DNA of 6,707 bases from Sodalis-like endosymbiont of Proechinophthirus fluctus (GTDB taxonomy: Bacteria > Pseudomonadota > Gammaproteobacteria > Enterobacterales > Enterobacteriaceae), in assembly GCF_001602625.1 (NCBI RefSeq), contig NZ_LECR01000045.1, forward strand, positions 1 through 6,707, written 5' to 3'. A program made the translations under genes and the position numbers. The notes beneath the pieces were generated by a model. That model was not told the origin of the DNA. It ran no database searches and was given only the letters and a program-made list of their open reading frames with translations. Positions 1 to 6,707 of the stretch are shown here, piece by piece; the stretch's first letter is position 1; each line of letters begins with the position of its first letter.

Positions 1-802
<802 letters not shown>

Positions 803-929
803 AAAGCTTGATGTTCAAAGAATTAAAACTGGTATTCGTATGAATATTCGTTTGTTCACTCTTCTTCAAGACTTGATATTTCGTGTGTCGATATCGTCTC
901 GTGAATGCCCACACAGATTGTCTGATAAA

Positions 930-941
930 TTGTTAAAGAGC
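930..941 (-). promoter_or_regulatory. rrn boxA antitermination site
   Basis: The minus strand reads GCTCTTTAACAA, the core of the enteric rrn boxA (TGCTCTTTAACAA); the base before it is C instead of T. NusB/NusE bind this RNA to make rRNA transcription resistant to Rho. Position (about 130 nt before mature 16S) and the conserved sequence following it fit. Confidence 0.85.
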
Positions 942-981
942 GTAAACCGGGAGGTATTTTCCCTACTGGTGCGGGTGGCGT

Positions 982-1009
982 ATACTACAATTTTCCTCTT
1001 TATAATAAA
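982..1009 (-). promoter_or_regulatory. Candidate rrn P2 promoter
   Basis: On the minus strand TAGTAT (987-982) lies 16 bp downstream of TTTATT (1009-1004), the same spacing as E. coli rrn P2 (TTGACT-16-TATTAT). The sequence after it (ACGCCACCCGCACC) resembles the GC-rich P2 start region. The -35 is a weak match. It sits about 100 bp downstream of P1, as expected for an rrn tandem pair. Confidence 0.5.
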
Positions 1010-1079
1010 CCTGTTATTTTCCAGTAGTGGGACACCTTCCTCTAGCTGATCCGGTTATGTTCCCGGCCAGTGAAGACGC

Positions 1080-1106
1080 ATTATAGGGGTTTTGGCCCTT
1101 AGGCAA
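1080..1106 (-). promoter_or_regulatory. rrn P1 promoter
   Basis: On the minus strand a perfect -10 TATAAT (1085-1080) is followed by a GC-rich discriminator GCGTCTTCACTG closely resembling rrnB P1, placing the start at A near 1071. The best -35 is TTGCCT (1106-1101), only 15 bp from the -10; typical rrn P1 spacing is 16. Upstream (about 1107-1130) is moderately A/T-rich, where an UP element and Fis sites would lie. This class of promoter is growth-rate controlled and sensitive to ppGpp through the discriminator. Confidence 0.75.
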
Positions 1107-1355
1107 CCGCTATTTTCGTCAAATGATACCGTTTGCTGCTTTCCACAGCAAATACTGGCTTATTACTACTTTCACACAAACTCATCCGCAACGAAGGGTG
1201 TGGGAACAAAATTTAGTGAGCATCGCGCAGCCGTTCTTGTTTCGGGAAAATTCTTCTTATCCGAGTCGAGTGACTACAGACGAATAATGCCACCTCGACA
1301 TTGCCTGACAACGCCAGTTAACGTCATTGCTATTCATAATCAGGGGTCATTTGTC

Positions 1356-2820
1356 ATGAAAACTACCACGTCCTGTTCTTTGCGCTCTGCTCAGCGTCTC
1401 CAACAAAACCGGTATTCTGGAGTTCGCCCAGTTCCTGTCCGTCCCAGCACAGCGTTGAGTTATTTTCCACATGCGCGAGCATAATATTGCACTGATTGAT
1501 GTGTGGTGGTTAACCTTTATCCATTTTCCGACGCGGTGTTACGCGCAGACTGTACCTATGAAGAGACGGTTGAGAATATTGATATTAGTGGCCTCACCAT
1601 GTACGCTCCGCGGCTAAGAACTATAAAGATGTAGTGATGTGGTCAACAGCACCGACTATCCCTATCACACGGTGCTCGCGGAAATGGACAGTCACGGCTG
1701 CTCGTTCATCCTGGAAACCCGATTCGACTTCACTATCAAAGCATTTGAACATACCGCCGCCTATGACAGTATGATTGCTAATTATTTTAGCAGCTAGGTA
1801 CTGGCATGTCATAGAGACACACCAAGCAGTCTTCTGGCCGCTTCCCGCAGTACCTTCCACCTCGACTTTATCATGAAACAGGACGTATGCTAAGGCGAAA
1901 ACAGCCACTAATTGGCGGCGTTTTATACCGATTCGGAGACGCATGAAGCGCCGGCGTCCACTGTACAGCCAAGCTATAGAAGAAGGTCTTGTCTTATAGT
2001 AAGATCGGCGACACCGATACGGCACTTGAATTCGTGAAGACCTTCACCGAGGCAACTTGCTTCATTGTTAATCACGCCAATCCCTGCGGTGTGGCTACGT
2101 AGCCACCGGCGATACCTTGCTGGCAGCTTATGATCGCGCCTACCAGACCGACCCAACCTCCGCTTTCGGTGGTATTATTGCCTTCAACCGACTGCTGGAC
2201 GCCGATATCACCAAAGCGATCGTGAGCTGCCAATTGGTGGAGGTGATTATCTCCGCAGCTGTCGACGATTACGCCCTGGCTGTGCGTGCTAGCCGGTAAG
2301 AAAAATGTACGGGTACTGACTGGCCTGTGGCCGCTGGCAGCAGCCGGGATTGGATTTTAAACGGGTTAAAAATGGCCTATTGGTGCAGGAGCGCGATGTG
2401 GGTATAGTGAATATGCAGGATTTGCAGGTGGTTACCGAACTCCAGCCGACAGAGGCGGGAATGCGCAATGCGCTGTTTTGCTGAAAAGTAGCGATATTCG
2501 TCAAATCTAATGCGATCGTTTATGCCTACGAGCAGCGGGCCATCAATTATTCAGTATTGGCGCCGGGAAAATGAGCCGTGTTTACTCGGCATAAATCGCT
2601 GGAATCAAGGCGGCGGACGAAGGTCTAGACGTCAAGGGATCGGCGATGACTTCTGACTCCTTCTTTCCGTTCCGCGACGGTATCGACGCTGAGGCAGTAG
2701 TGGGCGAACACTGTTGTGTCATTCAGCTGAGCGGGTCGATTCGCGATAACGAAGTCATCTCAGGTGCCAATGAGCATCATCTCCGTGATCTTTACCCATA
2801 TCCGTAATTTCCACCATTAA
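1356..2820 (+). pseudogene. purH: purH pseudogene (AICAR transformylase / IMP cyclohydrolase)
   Basis: Remnant of the bifunctional enzyme for the last two steps of IMP synthesis (AICAR to FAICAR to IMP). The ATG at 1356 has AGGGGT 8 bp upstream. Recognisable blocks across frames include ALLSVSNKTGILEF (from about 1384), [11 protein letters not shown] (about 1493), [20 protein letters not shown] (about 1724), [15 protein letters not shown] (about 2147), [15 protein letters not shown] and FFPFRDGID, ending in FHH then TAA at 2818. Damage: a frame shift within the first codons; loss of about 52 codons (E. coli 38-89, including the KTLHPKVHGG motif) at about 1470; single-base losses near 1498, 1604 and 1639; in-frame stops at 1795, 1891, 1909, 2100, 2482 (former Trp) and 2592. 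In the transformylase motif VKHANPCG the Lys is Asn (2070-2072). Length 1465 bp against 1590 in E. coli. Cannot encode an active enzyme. Confidence 0.95.
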
Positions 2821-2826
2821 ACCTAG

Positions 2827-3956
<1,130 letters not shown>

Positions 3957-3978
3957 ACCCTCTCACGGGGAAGAGGTC

Positions 3979-4684
3979 TCAGAGTGGTCCCGCTACGGCG
4001 TCCTTAAGATCGTCTTCATTCGGCTGACAACAGCAGAAACTTTCATTGGAGACCATCAGCAACTGTGTATCTTCTGGTGCTTTTCCAAGCAGGCAATTCC
4101 CAATTCTCCCGACGCGTTGCAGGTATGGACGGCAAGCCAATCCGTGGCATGTACATCAAAATCTGGCGTCGCCGGTCCCCCCGCTTTGGCAGAGCGTAAT
4201 CACACCATTATGCCAAATTCCCTTCTTTAACTGGACGTGGCAGGCGTACAGCGCCTGGCCGATATCCAAAAGCACGAGGCAGACCTCGAACGCATACAGC
4301 GCCGCCTCGTCATCGCTAAGGAATTCCTACCGCTGTTCGCGCTCGCGCTGCATGAAACTTAGCTTGTCCTGCTGATCGAAATAAAGCTGTATCGTTTTAG
4401 GTCGCTCTCCGCTCTGCTGTCGACGGATCTGACGCACTTCGCTGCTGTATTAATAGCGGGCGGGTCCACGACCGTATCAGCGCCGCTATAGTGGCTGTAG
4501 ACACTTTCAAGCGTTACGCGCTCGCTGGCGGGTATCATCTTTTTACGCCAAAGACAAACTGGCGCCGCGGTTGGTGATATAATCGGTGGTAGTAAACGCG
4601 GGGTGTTTGATGGTAGCTACATGCCGTCAGCATCAGAGCTATAAGGCCTATCCGACCACAGAGCCGTAAAGATAAAAGGGGCAT
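3979..4684 (-). pseudogene. yjaH: yjaH-like DUF1481 lipoprotein pseudogene
   Basis: Minus-strand remnant directly downstream of hupA, where enterics carry yjaH (DUF1481, unknown function). The ATG at 4684 has AGAGGGG upstream and opens a lipoprotein signal: basic RLCGR, hydrophobic IGLIALM, then lipobox LTAC with Cys at residue 22. Further blocks I associate with this family appear in shifted frames: SERVTLESVYSHYSG (about 4530), QLYFDQQDKLSFMQRE (about 4390-4343), SDDEAALYAFE, IWHNGVITLC, and a C-terminal TQLLMVSNESFC, ending at TGA 3981-3979. Damage: the signal-peptide frame stops at 4537-4535, a TAG interrupts the middle (4329-4327), and at least two further frame changes follow. About full family length, so decay is by point changes and small indels. 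The family call rests on position and recalled motifs. Confidence 0.78.
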
Positions 4685-4694
4685 GATCGCCCCT
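4674..4694 (-). terminator. Rho-independent terminator of hupA, overlapping yjaH start
   Basis: On the minus strand AGGGGC (4694-4689) and GCCCCT (4682-4677) form a six-pair GC-rich stem around the loop GATCAT, followed by a short T run (TTTT, 4677-4674, its first T shared with the stem). It begins 31 bp after the hupA stop codon, the right place for the 3' end of a monocistronic hupA transcript. The ATG of yjaH (4684-4682) spans the loop and stem, and its Shine-Dalgarno sequence is the 5' arm. Confidence 0.7.
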
Positions 4695-4724
4695 CTGCTT
4701 ATTGTTTTCACCTGCACACTGCGT

Positions 4725-4997
4725 TTATTTAACGGCATCTTTCAGTGCCTTACCAGAAACAAAGGCAGGTATATTAGCAGCTGCGATTTTAATTTCTTTG
4801 CCAGTCTGTGGATTGCGACCAGTGCGTTCGCTACGATGATTAATTTTGAAAGTGCCGAAACCAACCAATTGTACTACATCACCCTCTTTAAGAGACTCGG
4901 TAATTGCTGCCAAAGTGGATTCTAGCGCCGACTTCGCTTGTGCTTTAGAAAGATCAGCTTTATCAGCAATTACATCAATAAGTTGAGTCTTGTTCAT
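4725..4997 (-). CDS. hupA: DNA-binding protein HU-alpha (intact)
   Basis: Encodes an uninterrupted 90-residue HU-family protein, the exact usual length, and differs from E. coli HU-alpha by only a handful of mostly conservative changes. HU forms homo- or heterodimers (with HupB) that bend DNA and organise the nucleoid. Visible features: helical dimerisation region residues 1-40, GFGTF at 46-50, the DNA-binding beta arm 53-75 with RNPQTG and the intercalating Pro63, and C-terminal [12 protein letters not shown]. The ATG at 4997 is preceded by AAGGA (5008-5004) at good spacing. It stands alone between two pseudogenes, with its own terminator downstream. The lack of any frame damage between wrecked neighbours indicates it is still under selection. 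Confidence 0.97.
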   Translation of the reverse strand: MNKTQLIDVIADKADLSKAQAKSALESTLAAITESLKEGDVVQLVGFGTFKINHRSERTGRNPQTGKEIKIAAANIPAFVSGKALKDAVK

Positions 4998-5007
4998 ATG
5001 TTATCCT

Positions 5008-5186
5008 TACAGTGTGTTTATCGCTTGCTGAGCATCAAGTGCGACGGACATGCCGATTGACAGCACTCTCCTGCATACACGCACCGATAGCCACTTTTTT
5101 CACGCTCTCCAAATGTAGACCAGATAGGGTGCTAATGTGAAGTCTTATAGACCAGTAAAACTGGTGTTAAATCACGTTTTTCTGCC
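5008..5186 (-). promoter_or_regulatory. hupA upstream regulatory region
   Basis: About 180 bp between the yjaG remnant and the hupA ribosome site, which must hold the hupA promoter unless it is read from further upstream. One candidate on the minus strand is TTTAAC (5173-5168) with TATAAG (5151-5146) 16 bp later. A perfect inverted repeat ACCAG-TTTTA-CTGGT (5165-5151) fills most of that spacer. Another possible pair is TTGGAG (5114-5109) with TATCGG 17 bp later. Neither is strong, so the exact start is not determined. HU genes are known to respond to Fis and CRP, but I see no clear site for either. Confidence 0.35.
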
Positions 5187-5794
5187 TTATTGCTGCAAAT
5201 TTATCCCAATATTGCTAATTCCGGCCTCTCGCCTATAGATCGTGCGCAGTCCTTTGTAAATTGAATGTCGTGTTCTTCGTTTTCACTGGCCGCCAATAAA
5301 CGGTAAATTTCCTACTACACATCCTATTCCTTTCTCAATGGCCGGCAATGCATTAAGATCTTCTTCGGTTATTTCCCGTTCCGTTCCGCTTAGATCATTT
5401 CCACTATCACCACGCTATGAAATAGACGTCTCGCTTACCGGCGATGGCATTCACTAACGTTTCTCCGCTCAAGTGAGGATGAAGAAGTTCACTTAAGGCG
5501 ACACAAGCATCTATCACGGGATAAACACCGTAAAAATTATAATCATCAGCAGCCAGAATCGCTTCCTCAAGTTTTTCCAGCTGCAAATAGAATTTTCCTT
5601 AGCATCTTTTACTACTAGTCTGTCTCCCAGACGAGATCTTGAATGCAGTGAAAAATCACTGCGTCGCCAAAGTTGGTTTGCAGACAAAATAACTGGTAGT
5701 TAGGATACATGTGCTCACAGAAGGAAGCCATAAACGTGATATGTTGCCAGCTTTCCAATTTTTTCAAGCGCAAATGTATCGGATTACGTAATAT
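5187..5794 (-). pseudogene. yjaG: yjaG pseudogene (DUF416 protein)
   Basis: Remnant of the DUF416 gene YjaG (about 196 residues, function unknown) that precedes hupA in enterics. The N-terminal frame is clear: NPIHLRLKKLESWQHITFMA, MYPNYQLFC, FGDAVI, DLVWET. It stops at TAG near 5625 after a one-base frame change. In other frames follow VKDAKEN, LEKLEEAI, AADDYNFYGVYPVIDACVAL, LSGETL, then a poorly preserved stretch, and finally LLAASENEEHDIQ and the C-terminal REAGISNIGINLQQ with TAA at 5189-5187. The codon matching the usual start is ATA (5794-5792); an in-frame ATG lies four codons upstream at 5806. Near full length, so no large deletion. Confidence 0.9.
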
Positions 5795-5889
5795 TGGGCG
5801 TCCCATTACCCTTTATATTGTGGGCAGTTTACCTGAAATTAGCGCCAAGCCATACTCTAAAAAGAGAAAAGTCCGCTTCGTCCCCGCCC

Positions 5890-6412
5890 CTATTGCCAGC
5901 ACTGAAATGCCGTGTGGCTCGATGCCACCGTATCATCCCAGTGCGTCGGCTCTAGCAAGCAGTAGTCGTGCATGCAAAGTTGCACCTAATACATGGTCGA
6001 TTCTAGTCTCACCCGATGGCCAGTGGAAATAAATAGCGGATTGCATCACAGTTTTCTACGCCGCCACGCCCAGACGCCGTAGATGCGAAATGCCATGACC
6101 GTCCGCCAGCAGTAAATCCGGACGGCGGCCAAGCTTGTCCCAAGCTGCCAGCAGCACTGGACATTTGCGAAACAACAAAAAGTCGAGGACATGAGGCATC
6201 TTAGTGGCGACACACGCTACCTGATATTCCAAGAGCTCCAGAGACGGAAAGTGCAGCAGGGTGATGGCGTCGCGCGTGACCTCGCCCCTTGCTCAAAGCC
6301 GACATCAGTGCAGGCGATAAGCGCTGGCTGGGTTAAAATCGAAATCGTCGTGGCATATAATTTTTCCCGTCGTGGCTATCTGTTCGGCCCACAACAGCGC
6401 TGCGATATCCAT
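5890..6412 (-). pseudogene. nfi: nfi pseudogene (endonuclease V)
   Basis: Remnant of endonuclease V, which nicks DNA near deaminated bases such as hypoxanthine. ATG at 6412 (MDIAAL...) has TAGGAC upstream and begins 9 bp after the hemE stop, implying cotranscription. Blocks: DVGFEQG (about 6310-6290, with one metal-binding Asp), then in a new frame [59 protein letters not shown] (with the second Asp), and after a deletion NPLFISTGHRV, with a short C-terminal tail ending at TAG 5892-5890. About 48 codons are missing at about 6058-6064, and a TAG interrupts the tail. The conserved FRE Glu that binds metal is Lys (6166-6164). Length 523 bp against about 672 in E. coli. Confidence 0.93.
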
Positions 6413-6421
6413 GTCTATGTC

Positions 6422-6707
6422 CTAATGGTGATAGTGCTGCGACAGCCGGTGTACCGCCTCAACGAAATGGCCCGCATGCGCCGGCTGCACATCCTGATGA
6501 ATGCCGTGCCCGAGATTGAAGATATGCCCCTCGCCTCGGCCGAAACCGTCTAGAATAGCAGCCACTTCGCGCTCGATTCGCGCCGGTGAGCCGTAGAGCA
6601 CTGACGGGTCCATATTCCCCTGCAATGCTACCTTGTCGCCAACCCGACGGCGTGCGTCCGCAATATCAATGCTCCAGTCAAGGCCGAGCGCATCGCAACC
6701 AGTGGCG
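6422..6707 (-). CDS. hemE: Uroporphyrinogen decarboxylase, C-terminal 94 residues (partial)
   Basis: The 3' part of hemE, open from the window edge to TAG at 6424-6422. HemE removes four carboxyl groups from uroporphyrinogen III to give coproporphyrinogen III, a cytosolic step of haem synthesis. The frame reads [30 protein letters not shown], then [14 protein letters not shown] and [10 protein letters not shown], near-identical to the E. coli C-terminus, including the conserved NLGHGI motif with its active-site His. No damage is visible in this portion; the first roughly 260 codons are outside the window. It heads the minus-strand series hemE-nfi-yjaG-hupA-yjaH. Intactness of the whole gene cannot be judged here. 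Confidence 0.93.
   Translation of the reverse strand, partial: ATGCDALGLDWSIDIADARRRVGDKVALQGNMDPSVLYGSPARIEREVAAILDGFGRGEGHIFNLGHGIHQDVQPAHAGHFVEAVHRLSQHYHH

Larger units (their letters stand above)
803..1071 (-). other. rRNA operon leader (pre-16S 5' region)
   Basis: This is the transcribed leader between the inferred P1 start (A at about 1071) and the mature 16S 5' end, about 269 nt. It contains P2, boxA and the strongly conserved enteric segment downstream of boxA (about 905-942), whose minus-strand reading includes ATCAGACAATCTGTGTGGGC. That segment is known to act in antitermination and in pre-rRNA processing. Length and layout are like the E. coli rrn leaders. No protein gene is supported here; the short open frame near 840-1049 is a by-product. 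Confidence 0.8.

Noticed and set aside
1092..1484. 130-codon plus-strand open frame
   Set aside because: It spans non-coding upstream sequence and enters purH in the wrong frame; the purH N-terminal motif is read in a different frame from 1369.
1621..2156. Minus-strand open frames of 134 and 60 codons
   Set aside because: Antisense to purH sequence that is recognisable on the plus strand.
3957..3978. Weak hairpin CCTCT...AGAGG between purD and yjaH as a shared terminator
   Set aside because: Only five base pairs and no T tract on either strand.
4683..4925. 80-codon plus-strand open frame
   Set aside because: Antisense to the intact hupA gene.
5709..6553. Plus-strand open frames at 5709-6032 and 6191-6553
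   Set aside because: Antisense to yjaG, nfi and hemE, all of which are recognised on the minus strand.

Overview
The window looks like a chromosomal segment of a gammaproteobacterium of the order Enterobacterales, probably a recently host-restricted insect symbiont of the Sodalis type. The evidence is an enteric 16S rRNA 5' half, a gene order close to the E. coli hemE-nfi-yjaG-hupA-yjaH-purD-purH-rrs region, roughly balanced base composition, and heavy but still readable gene decay. The genus is an inference.

Layout, left to right. Positions 1-802 hold the 5' 802 nt of a 16S rRNA gene on the minus strand, numbering one-to-one with E. coli 16S and showing no net indels. Positions 803-1107 hold its leader and promoters (boxA, P2, P1). 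Positions 1356-3956 hold the divergent purHD operon on the plus strand; both genes are pseudogenes with frameshifts, in-frame stops and one large internal deletion each. Everything further right is on the minus strand, and the right edge is the upstream end of that block: hemE (3' part, intact and cut by the window edge), nfi (pseudogene), yjaG (pseudogene, ATA at the usual start), hupA (intact, 90 codons) and yjaH (DUF1481 lipoprotein, pseudogene). The yjaH and purD remnants converge, with only 22 bp between their stop codons.

Most plausible biology: the cell keeps what the translation machinery, nucleoid and haem pathway need (16S rRNA, HU-alpha, HemE). It has lost the last two-step enzyme of IMP synthesis (PurH), GAR synthetase (PurD), endonuclease V repair, and two genes of poorly known role. 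If no other copies exist it should depend on host or co-symbiont purines. Purifying selection on the intact parts is visible next to neutral decay: in the 16S gene a core helix pair (578-763) appears as U-A where E. coli has C-G, a pairing-preserving double change.

I found no mobile element, CRISPR array, toxin-antitoxin pair or new protein system. The interesting content is the mosaic of decay and conservation and a few compact regulatory arrangements, such as the hupA terminator that contains the yjaH start codon. Comparisons with E. coli proteins and rRNA numbering are from memory, not from an alignment run.
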